DNA from: Liquidambar formosana
Lineage: Eukaryota > Streptophyta > Magnoliopsida > Saxifragales > Altingiaceae
DNA length: 64,000 nucleotides
Reading direction: 5' to 3'
NCBI GenBank assembly: GCA_039720395.1
Contig: CM077831.1
Coordinates: 32,275,067 to 32,339,066, forward strand
Under the pieces are notes generated by a model. That model worked only from the letters and a program-made list of their open reading frames with translations, did not search any database and was not told the origin of the DNA. The position numbers and the translations under genes were made by a program. Numbering within the stretch: the first letter of the stretch is position 1; every line of letters begins with the position of its first letter. Below, piece after piece: positions 1 to 12,515 of the stretch.

Positions 1-130
1 CACAAAAGAAAAGGATAATAACAATAAAAATATAATAAGAAGAAGAAAAAGAACTTAGGACATTAAGAGAGGAAGCAGAGTTGTATATCAATTCCAAAAA
101 ATCAATAAATACCAAGTGCAAAATCTTACA

Positions 131-3100
131 TCCTTTTGCAGGCCCTCTGAGGCTTCTACTAAAATTTTTCGATCCACAAACACACATCCTCCCCGATTGC
201 AAACACTTTTTGAAATATCGTGTGCCTCTTCAATTTCCCCAGGGCAATGTAACAACTTGAAAGGAAAAAAAAAGGCACAAATCAGGAAATACAATTATTA
301 TCAATATATTAAAGAATCCAAACTGGGGCTAACCAGCATTGCAGTTGGACAGTATTCCACAGCCAACAATGCAAAGACTACAACTTATGCAGTACAGACA
401 CAGACTGGGCTATAGACACACAGATGCAAAAAAATCCTAAAACAGTAGGATGTATACAATAAGGGCATCATAATACATATTATTTTTATAAAATAATACA
501 TATGTAGTCAGTAGACGAATAATTTAAGCTAATTTATCTTAAGTACTCGCTAATATTGTTAGAATTTGGTAATTGTTTTTTTTTTTTTTTTTTTTGGTAA
601 TGATTGTATATTAAAAGATTTAAACCTTCGTACATAAGACATATACAGAAAAAAAAACCTAAGTTCCATGTACAAAGGGAACCATAAAAAAACCCACCCC
701 CATTACATATACAGGGAGTTGACAAAAGATTAAAGAAAGTTTACTACCACCCATGTAATTACAAAACCACCAAAAGAGAATTGACCAAAGATGCTTTAAG
801 TTTCACAACAGAGGACTCCTCTCCTTCAAAAGTTCTCAAATTCCGTTCTTTCCAAATGCACCAAAAAAGAGCATGAGGAACCATCCTCCAAACAGCCTTG
901 GTATCTTTCTTAGCACCAAAAACCCACCATCCCGCAATTAAATCATGTGGAGAGTTAGGCAAGACCCATTTAATGCCGAAAAGGTTGAAAATTAGATCCC
1001 ATAGACTTCTTGCCACCTCACAATGAATGAAAAGGTGGTTCACCGATTCCGCCGCCTCTTTACACATAATGCATCTATTAAGTAACTCCCATCTCATTCT
1101 AACCAAATTGTCAATGGTAAGGCACTTGTTGTGTGCCACTAACCATAAGAAAAAGCCACCTTGGATGGCACCGAGGGAATCCAAATGTTCTTTGCCGGTT
1201 GAAAAGTCTCCCTGTTGGAACCCAAAAAAGAATAGAAGATTTCACCGAAAATAAACCTTTAGGGTCCTTACCCCACAACAGGTGTCATTCCCTTCCAAAG
1301 AAATCTTACATCCATAAAGCATTTGAAAAAATTCATTACATTCTCCAACTCCCAATCATTAAAATTTCGACCAAAAGGAATATTCCAAAAAACCCTACCA
1401 TCAACCCCTCCATCCACAAAGTAGTCCACAATCCACGCTTCTTTATTGACTGCAATTTCAAACAAAGAAGGGAATTCCACCATGAGGGGCCTAGAACCAC
1501 ACACTTATCTTTCCAAAATTTAATTCTATCCCCCCTTCCTACTTTAAACCTTGTTACTTCAAAGAAAGTATCAAATCTAACATAATTGCTTTCCATAAAC
1601 TGGTACCATGAGACCTACTACACCTCTTAGTCCACCACTCCCCTTCCCTTGTCCCATACTTCCATAAAATCATCTCCATAACCTTGTTGACCTACCCCAA
1701 ACCTCCATAACCACTTACCAGAAGCGCTTGATTCATATTGGATATAGATTTAATACCTAAACCCCCATGAACCTTTGGTAAGCAAACCAAGTTCCAATTA
1801 ACAAGATGATACTTCAACTCCCCATTTAAACCATTCCAAAGAAAATCTCTTTGAAGCTTCTTAATTCTTATGCAACCGATTTGGGAATTTTAAAGATGGA
1901 CATAAATAATTGGGATACTAGCAAGAGAGCACGGAATCAAGATAAGCTTGCCACCTTTAGAAAGATACCCTTTTTTCCACCCACCGAGTCTTCTCTCAAT
2001 CTTCTCAAGGACCGGATCCCAAACTTTGACTTCCTTGTAATTAGCACCAAGCGGTAGACCAAGGTAAGTGATAGGCAAACTCCCTACTTTACAATTGAGA
2101 TTAGAGGAAAGCTCATTAATATTGTTAATGACCAATAGGGATGATCTCACTCTACCAGGATTGACTTTCAAACCCAAAACCGCTTCAAAAAATAGGAGAA
2201 CCAACCTTAGATATCTAAAGTTGCTCATTACTAGCCCCACAAAAGAATAATGCATCATCCGCAAAAAGCAAGTGAGAAATAACTCCACCTTCTCCCCCTC
2301 CTCCATTCACCATAAAGCCCTCCAATAGATGCTCCTCATAAGCCTTAAAGGTAAGCTTACTCATGCTTCCATCACAAATGAAGAGTAGAGGGAGAGAGGA
2401 TCCCCTTTACGAAGCCCTCTAGAACCTTGAAAAAAACCATAAGAAGAACCATTTACAAGCACTGAAAAGGAAGGGGAGGAAATACACCAAGCAATCCATT
2501 TTTGCCACTTTAAAACCAAAACCCATATGACGAAGAAGGTAAATAGGAAGTTCCACATTACATGATCATAAGCTTTTGCCGATCCATTTTGCACAAAATA
2601 CCCAAATCCCCACTTCTTTTCTAGAGTCCACACATGATTAGCCAGAAGCACCGCATCAAGAATTTGTCTTCCTTTAATGAACGCAAATTGGGAAGACGAA
2701 ATAAGTTTTCCCCACCACCGTTGCTAAGCCCTACCGCTAGAGTCTTAGCAATAATCTTATAAACACTACCTAATAGAGAAATAGGCCTAAAATCACCAAC
2801 TTCACAACCTCCCCCTTCTTAGAGATAAGGCGATAAAAGTAGCATTAATACTCTTCCTCAAATTTAGCTCTGAGAAAAAACTCCTGAAAGACTTTCAAAA
2901 GATCCCCTTTATAACACTCCAACACTTTTTGAAAAAGGCTGGAGTCATCCCATCTGGCCCAGGCACTTTATCACCATTTAAATCACACAAAACCTCCCAT
3001 ATTTCCTTTTCCTCTAAAAGCACACTCCAAGCAATCAGCCTCCTCTTGACTTAGCTCTAGAAATCCCACCCCATCTAAAAGAGGGATTTCTCCAATTGTT

Positions 3101-6100
3101 TTTTATTTTTCAACACTGCTCCAAATGGTAGGAAATACCAAATTTGACTTGTTTTCTGAAACATACCCTTCCTATATATATATATAAAATAACTTCCAAG
3201 GCTTTTCCAGCAAAAAAAAAAGAGGGCCTTAATTCCTTAAACAAAAAATTTAAGTGAGGAATCCACCTTGTATTCTTGGTGGCACAAGCACATACAAATG
3301 ACATCCACTATCACACTTTAAATAAGAGACAGTTAAAAAGAGCAAAGACTTACTTTGCAGCTCTAACTTGCACCTTCAGAAAGCTGGGATCCACTACAGC
3401 AGCCAACAAACAGTCCTCTAGGGCTTCTCTCATTCTTCCAAGAGATATACGTGTGTTGCTGCACACGGTTGCTATAGCACAGTGTTAAAGCCCTAAGGCA
3501 ACTTCTAGATGTCTCGCTTTGAGGAACACAATTCACCCCACGCGTTATAGTTCCCTCAGCTTTGGATAGATCCCATTTGCTATAGGCTTGGTTTCCCCCT
3601 GATATGAATCAAATTTAAAACTAGTAACATGAGCCAAAAAAAAAATGACGAATTGATGATATAATGAAACCTGAAGAAATAGGTGAATATAAACCAAGCC
3701 ACACGACCAGATCACTAACTAGACCAAATCAAATATGGGGCTACAATTAAAAGATAATATTCTAATTCAAGTTGCAAGTACAAAAATGAGAAAAATCTGA
3801 ACAAATATAACAATTACCTTATTCGCCACTTCTCACATGCTTCTTGAGCAGCAACAGCTGCAGCAGAAGTAGAGATAGACTCTTGCTTAAGTCTCCTGTG
3901 TCTTATTAAGTGACCACATAATTATCTCCCTAATTTGTGCTGTGAAGTAGGTAGATCCCCTTTTTTACTCTATGCCCACGTGACGAAAACGAAGCTGTTC
4001 TAGAGAATGGAAAAAACTGCGGAGAATGTGAAGCATAGGGTACTTTTGCATTTGGAGTATGATTATATGAATCAGGACCAACTTTTGTCCTGGCTTTCAT
4101 CCTGTGGTGACGTGCTGTCGCTGATGCTTGACCTTGAGGAGAGGAAGATGCAGCAAAGGTAAAATTAGTCCCATTGATATCTTCCGAACTTGAAGCAGAA
4201 AAAAAATGCATCCTTCCATCACTTTCTTGCTTCTCAATGTTTAAACCGGCTTCAGTTACTGCTGAAGTAACAGTGACATCATCATTTGCATCTACCTCCT
4301 CAGTCGCGGACTTAAAGCTTTCTGTTTCAGCCCCAGAAATAGACTCTTCTGGATGACCTTCAGCACCAACACCTTTGTTGAAATGATATTCAGAAGTTTC
4401 CTCTTTCATTTCATCACATTTCTCATCACCTTCACTAATATCCAAGTGTCGTGTTGCAGAAACCAAATCTTCATCTGTTGCATCATATGAAACCGTTGGA
4501 TGTGAATCAGTTGATGCATAGTTGATGTCAAGATGGAAGGAATCATTGGATGTGACAGAAGTTTCTCTTGAACATTGATTATCAGCCAACGTTTCCTGAT
4601 ACGGGGATACATCCATTGGCGAGTATGACACCGGGGACACTGGGTTTTCTTGGGAACTGCTTTCTTTTGGAACAAAATCATGCCCAAACCACATCTGGAC
4701 TAAGTCAGGTTTTCTGAACTTTCCCCTTCTTTTCTTCGACCTAGTGTCTTTAACAGCTTCCCTCTTTGCACTGAATTCCACTTTGTGATTTAAGCCAGAA
4801 AGCAGGTTTTCTGTTCTGTTAGGTGTTTTAAAGTCTACATGGGTTGTCCCTCTTCATCTCATGTTTGCTAGTAAAACTAAACTCATCCTTCTTTTCAGAT
4901 CCATAGAAGGCACCTCAAAAACCTTCCCACCGAAGTGAATGCCAGTAGATGAGAATGCAGACGATGATGCGGTGGTACCATTCAGTTTAAAATCATCATT
5001 TGGTCGCTCTATAGGAACCTGACTATCACTTGCATCTTTACCCGGCATTACTGTCTGAAAAGTGAATTCCATGGGAATTGATTTACCAACATCATAGAAC
5101 ATCTTATCACCCAAATCTTGAGTTTGCGTCTCTTTCACAAAAATTTGGGGAAGAAAAGCCTGTATCAGTTCGGCCAGAAGAATCTCCCGTCCCACTTCCA
5201 ATTTTCATGTTCCCCATCTTATTTGACAGCACCGTTTCCGTTCTTTCACCCAAACTATCAGTGGCAGTACTTCTACTGCTTCCAAAAACAAAGCTGGTCT
5301 TTTCACTAGCCATACTATTTACCTCATTCTTGTCAACATTTTGTGCATTCACGGAGTCCTTTAAATTCAAATTCCTCATCTGGATCGGGAAGCATAGATG
5401 CTGAGCTTCCAGTAAAATAATCACTGCCCTTCTTACTACTTCCAGATACAAATTTTTTCCTATCATCAGCATTAGATATAAGACTACCATCATCAAGCAC
5501 TGCGGCGTCCTTAACATTCAATTTCATAAACTCCTTTTGGAAGTTCCGATTCCACACTTTTCCCAACTGAACTACCTACATGTCACCACTTCCAAATCCG
5601 AAACGGGTCTTATCATTTGTACTTAAATAAATATTCCATCTTTACTTTTCTCACACGCTCACTGTTACCTGATCCTCCAATGTTCAACTTCCTCATCCCC
5701 ATAGGGGAGTTCAGATGCCCCGCTTTCTTCAAGAGTAGAACTCCACTTTTCTGCCCATTCCAAATGATCCCTCTGGTTCATTCAAATTCGCACTAACGCA
5801 TAACCAGCATCCACAATCCCCTTTTCACTCCCAATTTTCAATTCCTCATGTCATCACCACTTCTTTATCCAAAATTCCGGCAGAACCCCACTTCACCGAA
5901 TTCGTGCCCAAATTACTCCCACTCGCTGCAGACGCAAATGCCTCGTTTTTATCACTCGTCTCAACCCAGATGAGGCTGCGTTCGAATCCTCCGAAACGGG
6001 CCGAAACGGATTGAAACCGGGATTGACCCGAGTTTCCGGGACGGCCGCCGACCTTGGATGGTGAGAACCCATTTGTCTCCTCGGCTTCACAAGGCGCGGC

Positions 6101-6252
6101 AGCCTTGAAAGACCCGAAGCCGGGGCAGTACCCAGCGCCGCCTTTTCCAACCCCGATCGCGAAATCGGCGGCGAATTGAAGCTAAAATCGGATTTATTTT
6201 CAATTGAACTTGGAAACCCAGAAGCTCCATCGCCGACATTCGAGGAGTTCAT
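131..6252 (-). pseudogene. DnaJ/TPR co-chaperone gene (Arabidopsis TPR15/TPR16 type), 5' part, frame broken
   Basis: Proteins of this family carry TPR repeats and a C-terminal J domain and act as Hsp70 co-chaperones. Four exons are visible: about 6252-3969, 3900-3818, 3598-3354 and 255-131; the rest, including the J domain, lies beyond the left edge. Exon 1 is low-complexity and repeats FVFGSS-like and MRNLKIG-like blocks, then reads KPDLVQMWFGHDF and SPMDVSPYQETLA. Exon 2 gives EACEKWRIR. Exon 3 gives GNQAY, CLRALTLCYSNR and REALEDCLLAA, a TPR pair. Exon 4 gives CYIALG-like and DRKILVEASEGLQK. Exons 3 and 4 join in phase (gct gca aa|t tgt tac). A dozen or so one-base indels, mostly in homopolymers, break the frame, especially in exon 1. 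A LINE occupies intron 3. Because introns are kept this is not a processed copy. It is either a decaying duplicate or a functional gene with sequence errors; the family assignment is from memory of conserved stretches. Confidence 0.72.
576..3100 (-). mobile_element. L1-type LINE, degenerate, inserted in intron 3 of the J-TPR gene
   Basis: On the minus strand, reverse-transcriptase fragments appear in the expected order: PGPDGMTP-like near 2970, LVNGSSYGFFQGSRG followed by LRKGDPLS near 2400-2460, LKVNPG and YLGLPLG at 2050-2170, then the zinc-binding zf-RVT region at 760-1180 (RCIMCKEAAESVNHLFIHC and [15 protein letters not shown]). The element ends in a 20-base poly(A) tract, seen as poly-T at 576-595 on the plus strand. 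Several frameshifts and stops show that it cannot transpose. The 5' limit near 3100 is approximate and no target-site duplication was found. It is transcribed in the same direction as its host gene. Confidence 0.85.
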
Positions 6253-6319
6253 GGTTTGTGATTTATCGTTTGAATAAAACCCGGAAATATATCATGAGAA
6301 AGGAGATGAAAACTGACCG

Positions 6320-6336
6320 TAGGGTTAGGGTTAGGG
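6320..6336 (-). promoter_or_regulatory. telo-box repeat in the 5' leader of the J-TPR gene
   Basis: About 70 bases upstream of the ATG at 6252, the minus strand reads CCCTAACCCTAACCC, two and a half telomere-type units. Telo-boxes are common just upstream of plant translation and growth-related genes. It could be a promoter or leader element; function here is inferred only. Confidence 0.45.
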
Positions 6337-6595
6337 ATTCGCAGCGAGTGGCGTTCCGGGAGCATTTGTAGGGTATGTAGCTGAGGTCCGATGTCTAGCA
6401 ACGCCGGCGACATATCAGGGTGAGAGTCATCAAATCGGATGGTTGAGAAGGTGGTGTTTATGGGGAAGATCGAACGGTGTGGATTGAGATTAGAGTCTTT
6501 GTGAGGATCTTACTTTAGACTTTTGTGTTCTTTGGGTTTAAAGGGACAGATAGATTGTTTCCCCCCCACCCTACGGTTTTACCGGAGGAATGGTT

Positions 6596-6629
<34 letters not shown>

Positions 6630-6912
6630 GTGCATTTGGCTCACTGTTTTTAAAATAAAAAAATTATTTTTTTATAAAAATCATTTTCAAAAAGTCATTT
6701 TTTAAAAGACATTTAGAATCAAATTGATAATTGGTGATCCTACATTATGAAAAGATATCAAATTTGTTCGATACATGGACTATGGAGCAATGTATTTTCA
6801 AAATTCAAACCTTTTGTGCCATTTTTAAGTGACACAAGTTTATTTTATAAATGAGTTTAGCGATTAAAAAAGTTTTGGAAAAATGCTCTTGATTCATAAT
6901 TTTTTTCTCTGA

Positions 6913-7942
6913 TCTATATAATATATCTATAACGGAAGAAATGCCTTCCTTTGATGCCACGTGTTAGTTTGTGAAAAATTAGGAAAAAAGGTAAAATTAC
7001 CTTTAGTGGCCATTTTTCAATCTAATACCAAAAAAATGATAATATCTATCAACTTGCTATAAATTAACTGTATACTTTATGTCAAAATAACTATCACTTT
7101 TCTTTTTTTTCGTATTAAGTTGGAAAGAATCACTAAAAAGTAATTTTCCCCAAAAAGATAGGACTTGGAGAAATTACTTTTAGTGATCAATTTCCAACTT
7201 GATGGCCAAAGAAAGAATATCTCTACCAACTTGCTACAATTTGACTATACATACTTCAAAAGGACTACTAATGTTTTATGTTGGTATTAAGTGAGAAAGT
7301 GATTACCAAAAGGTAAATTGTCTAACTTTTCTTCTTCTTTTTTTTTTTTCGGTTTTCATTGCTCTTTTTCATGGAGTATAAGTAGGTCGGCGCTTGGTAT
7401 ACACTGCATATCCTTTTGTGTTTTATGTGGGAAAATCGGAAAACCTATATTATACAATATTCAATCCAAACTTAGTAGACTATATCATATTTCTTCGTTT
7501 TCTTTATGTCTATTTATCTCTTTTCCCAAAAATTAAATATATAAAATTATAAATATTTATAATTAGAAAGGAAGACACATAAAGGCAATGATGATTAAAA
7601 AAGAAAACACGACAAACAAGAATATGTATTAACATATCAAATTGCTTAAAAAAACTATAAAAATGCTTTAAAAATGTGTAAATACACTTTTACCAAACGA
7701 GGGGTATCTCAAACCGTTAAGCCCAAACTAATCCCCATGATGCACAAACCATATTCAAGTCCATACATTCGATAGTAAATGAGCGAGACACGAATTCAAA
7801 ATCTATAATTCTTCAGTTGTAGTTTTTAACCATCGGAGCTATCATCATGGATGTGTATTGTATATATATATATATAATTTATGTTATTCACAATATTTAT
7901 TTTTACAAACCTCACCCGTGCAATGCACGGGTTATAAACTAG
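6913..7942 (+). mobile_element. non-autonomous Helitron, about 1.03 kb
   Basis: The left end is A|TCTATATAATATATC, with the 5'-TC expected of Helitrons. The right end is CTAG|T, preceded by a perfect 8-bp stem hairpin (ACCCGTGC-AAT-GCACGGGT at 7914-7932) seven bases upstream. Both features fit Helitron termini and insertion between A and T. No RepHel reading frame is present. The interior holds two imperfect copies of a roughly 180-bp block (near 6995-7145 and 7170-7315). The 3' end is clear; the 5' end is chosen as the nearest fitting TC. Confidence 0.7.
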
Positions 7943-8413
7943 TTTTGTTTTCTAATAATGCAACTATTGACATCATCATGTATATAAAAAATACAAATGA
8001 AATTATGTGTTGACGAGGGAAGAAATTAGGGAAAAATCAAATTGAGGATACTTATGCAATTCTCTTTTTAATTTTTTCTTTTGAATACTTGATGTGATGG
8101 CTTTTACATCATTATGGAATAATATTATGAAGAAAAAGAAAAGAAAAGAAGATATATATATAGACTAGCACTACTATATTTTTTATCTTTGTGGAAACTT
8201 TGGGATTTAATTGGAGAAGTGACCCATTAATATGCATGTATTTGCTACTGTAAAACACTAGCTGATAAAATCTCAAAGGTTAAGAAGTTTTGGTATAGTG
8301 CTAACTGATAAGTTGAGCCTTGATAAGTGCCTTGGGAAGTGCACGTCGAGTGCTTGAAATCTTATTAAAGCACTGATCTGCTTTAGGGTTACCTCCCAAG
8401 CCTTGAAGGGTTT

Positions 8414-9440
8414 AGGCCCTGTCTGGCTAAACTTTAGATTGTCCAAAATCACTTTTGGTCCTATTTGGTAGTCTAAAATTATAATTACTTCTAAAAGCTA
8501 AAAAAGTGATTCTATAATAAGCAGGCTGCCCTTAGCTTTTAATTAGAAATTGGTGTCAGCTTTTGCGAAGGATTTTAATAACTTTTCATATTTCCAAAAC
8601 TACCATTAATGCTTGAGTGGAAATAATTTTATTCACCCATATTTTTTAACAAAATAATAATAGCCCTACCTTAGACCCAAGTCCCTCTCCTCTCCTACTA
8701 TTGCGCTATTTTCTCTTGCCGGCATCAATATATTTGGAACTTCACCCAACTTGGACCCGTAGGATCCTAATTTAAACTTCAATTTATTTTTCTCTCTCTC
8801 ATACATTCATTGATTTATACTTGTTGGAATTTTTTTCAATAATTGATTCCATAAAATTTGGATTTGTAATAATTTAAAAAAAATATATATCAATTCATGC
8901 TCTCTTTTTTTTTCTTTGTTTTAAGCAAGGAAAAAATAAAATAAAATAAAAATGTAAACAAAATCCCTAGTGATACACCTTTGTGAGGTTGGTCGAGAGG
9001 TTAAGTATTGTGTGGCTTTCTAAAGGTTATTGTTTTGATGCCTCACCGCTGTTGTTGTTTGTGTAGTTATGGGACATCTCATCTAGGCTGTTAGGGAAAT
9101 AGTCTGAGCTCAAATTTTGATTAGAGTACGGCCTAGGATACCCTCAATCATTAATAATATATATATAAAAAAAAAAAAAAAAAAACTAGTAATACCAAAT
9201 GGAGCCTAAAAATATTTATTAAAAAAAAAACATTTATTATAAGGGACAGTTCAGTCAATTTAGGGTTATAACAACTACAGTAAATGTTCTTCCCAAACAG
9301 ACAAAAAATACTTTCAGTTCTAACAGCACTTTTGAATACAGTTTCCAAACAGAGACTGATTCTCTTCAGTTACTTGTAACTTTGATTGTCTTATACTTTT
9401 TCCTAAAAATAAAAGTTACAGTTTTCCCAAACAAGGCCTT
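8414..9440. repeat. possible hAT-like inverted-repeat element
   Basis: AGGCCCTGTCTGG at 8414 faces CCCAAACAAGGCCTT ending at 9440. These resemble the AGGCCTTGTTTGG termini of many plant hAT-type MITEs. No clear 8-bp target duplication is visible, and a SINE lies inside, so the boundaries are tentative. Confidence 0.35.
8978..9185 (+). mobile_element. tRNA-derived SINE
   Basis: A tRNA-like head has an A-box-like GGTTGGTCGAGAGG near 8988 and a B-box-like GTTTTGATGCC near 9032. It is followed by an unrelated body and an AT/poly(A) tail. Direct repeats flank it: CTAGTGATAC at 8967-8976 and CTAGTAATAC at 9186-9195, one mismatch. Head, tail and target duplication together support a SINE rather than a tRNA gene. 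Confidence 0.65.
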
Positions 9441-10059
9441 AGTAATTGATGGGAATGCCTTTGTTAAAATAAAATAAACAATCAGCATTTGAAGAACATC
9501 CAAAATTGTTGAATATGTTAACATCCAAAGGTATGTGAGGGTGAAGCTTCATTATTCAAGTATGTGCAATCCTTCCACTTCACATATATCAGGCAATTAT
9601 TAAACCCCTCACCATAGGATGATTGCTATTATCTCACCCAAAAAAAAAAAAAAAAGGAAAAAAAAAAAAAGAAAAATAATTCTTTAGAGAATCAACACTT
9701 CGATAGGAATGATGCCTACTATTACTTAACACAAAATCTAAAGAACCCACATATATTTTTTTGACTAATTAATGATCAGACATATTTAAAACAATGTCTT
9801 ACTTTTACCTTCATTTTTTAATGTTGTGTTATTATTTCACCAAAAAAAATTAAAACTAATTTTTTTTTTCATTTTGTTGCTCACTTGCTCGGCTGATGGC
9901 AGCACACGCCATACAGTGTAATTCTCAAACCCAGCCCAGTGCCCCAGTGGGGCGGGTTTTCGATTAACCAGACCCGTTAACATATATACTTCCAAGTGCT
10001 GGGCATTCGGGGGAAAAGGAAAAGAAAAAAAGGCCTTGCAGAGAGTTGCAGAGTCTTAC

Positions 10060-10395
10060 ACAGGGCGGCGGTGGCGCACCGTCTTAGACGATCCTGAGGG
10101 ACGCCATCGATCATACCATCTCCGCCGAGCTCCGGCAGCTTCCTCCATCAAGCCCTATTCAGGTATATCAATATGTGTCTTCAGTACATTCAAACAGTGG
10201 ATTTAGAAGCTGGAAGCACTTCAAAGTTCACACCCGTTTCAAAACTTAACATAAGAATTGGAATTCCAATCCCATGCCATCTCTATTGGCTGCTTCAGAC
10301 TCCCACAGAATGTGACCAAAACGCACCCTCTATTCACTGCTAATTCTTTTTTTTCTTGTTGGGGAATACTCTGTTGCACTAGGGTTTAGCTCACA
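10060..10395 (+). promoter_or_regulatory. BMS1 5' leader with a probable leader intron
   Basis: GC-rich leader sequence ends at CTATTCAG|GTATAT (donor at 10163), a good 5' splice site. A possible acceptor lies just before the ATG (CACTAG at 10377-10382 or TTTAG at 10385-10389). This would remove about 220 bases from the 5' untranslated region. The exact transcription start cannot be seen. Confidence 0.45.
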
Positions 10396-12515
10396 ATGGC
10401 TATAGTCAGTGGTGACCAAGACCAGTCACACAAGTCTCATAGGTCTCGCAATCGGGACCCTCCGCGAAGAAGAAGCCAAAGGGTGATAAGAAGAAGCGTG
10501 ACCTTTCTGATGAGAAGAAGCACAACCCTAAGGTGTTTTGTTCATGCTTTTTATATATACTTTCTGGTTTATTTCTCATGAACGTGGTAGTAATCGATTT
10601 TAGCACGTATGACCAATGATATGTTCAATTTGGTTTTTAATGACAAATATTTATGGTGTAGGCATTTGCTTTTAGTTCGTCGGTGAAAGCCAAGCGTTTA
10701 CAATCACGTGCTTCGGAGAAGGAGCAGCGCAGGCTTCATGTCCCTACGATTGATCGTTCGACTGGAGAACCGGCTCCATATGTTGTTGTAGTGCATGGTC
10801 CTCCCAAGGTAATCATTATTTGTATTGTTAGTAGCTCATGAGTAGCCAATTGGGGTTCTTTGTTAATGAAGACTTCCTGTTAAAATTGAGTGGCTGTTTT
10901 AAGTTTGGCATAGCATTTGAAGCAACAAATTTTCATCTAAAACGAGCCCCTTTAGGAAAATTGGGCTATGGCGTTGAATGATGGTGGAAGGTCAATTTTA
11001 GGACCTCTTGAAAAGTCACCGTATCAATTTTTTTACCATCATTTGTGACAAAAGATGCCATCTTTGTAACGGCCCCATTCATGATGATGAATTTGAATGT
11101 AATATTATTATATGAAACACAAAGGGACAATTCAATTTCTGGGGGATGTTCGAACACGCCCTAATGTTATTGGAATTTCAAAATGTGAAATATTGGTATT
11201 GGCTGATTTGTTTGCAGGTTGGGAGTCCCTTTTAATAAAGTCTCTTGTAAAGCATTACACCAAGCATATTTACCTGAGGTTCGGGTCCAATTACTATAGT
11301 ATCAGGTTTACATTTAAAATTTACTCTCAAGTTATTTAAATTTTACGTTCTCTTTATCAATTAATTTTATGTGGTATTGGGTAAAATCACCTGTTTTAAG
11401 CTTTTGTTTGGAGCATATTGTACTGATAAGGGATTGATTGGTTATGTTAGGTAAGAAAAGGAGGGTACAATTGTGGAGTGCCCAAATGATATCAATGGCA
11501 TGATTGATGCAGCAAAGTTTGCTGATTTAGCATTGCTTCTTATAGATGGAAGTTATGGTTTTGAGATGGTGAGATTTTCTTATTATTAACTTTTGCTTCT
11601 TCCTTGCTGGTACTTCATCTGTTGAAACTTTGGAAAGAATAGTGTAGTGATCTTAATTACTAACAGTCTTGGGCATAAAGAAATAATTTAGATGCTAGTC
11701 TGACCCTTCAAAGACATCACACGTTGCTTTGATGGAGATATTGTACCATCACATTTACTAACTTATTGCACTTTTATTTATTAAATCGCAAGAATTCAAG
11801 GTTTACAGTTTTGATGAACTTTTTTTATGTTATTGGATGCCTGTGCATCAACTATCATTCAATTAGGTTGTCCTGTTCATGCAACTATTTGATTTTAGCA
11901 ATCCCATGTGAACTCCTTATTCTGCTTGCTGATATTTGCCATTTGATTTGCCCCGTTTGTGTTGATTGCAATAACTTTGTTACATATATATGCTAACAGT
12001 GTGTTTTTTTTTTTTGGTTGGTTTTGTAGGAAACATTTGAATTTCTTAATATTTTGCAAGTTCATGGATTTCCTAAGGTTATGGGAGTTCTTACACACCT
12101 TGATAAATTCAAGGATGTAAAGAAACTGAAAAAAACAAAGCAGCGTCTCAAGCATCGCTTCTGGACTGAAATTTATGATGGAGCTAAATTATTCTATTTA
12201 TCTGGTCTTATTCATGGAAGTAAGTACCTCAGTGCTCTCTATTATGGACCAAAATATTTTCATGGGATGTTCACTAGATAGAGTTCTTTTATTCGAATTA
12301 ACAGGTACCCTAAACGTGAAGTCCACAATCTTGCACGGTTCATATCTGTCATGAAGTTTCATCCCTTATCTTGGCGAGGCTTCTCATCCTTATGTTTAAT
12401 CGATCGTTTTGAAGATGTCACTCCTCCAGAAAGAGTGCATATGAATAATAAATGTGATAGAAATGTCACACTTTATGGTTTTTTGCGAGGCTGTAATTTG
12501 AAGAAAGGAACAAAG

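Noticed and set aside
4854..6252. Several separate small genes on the minus strand
   Set aside because: Their translations are consecutive frame-shifted pieces of one J-TPR exon 1.
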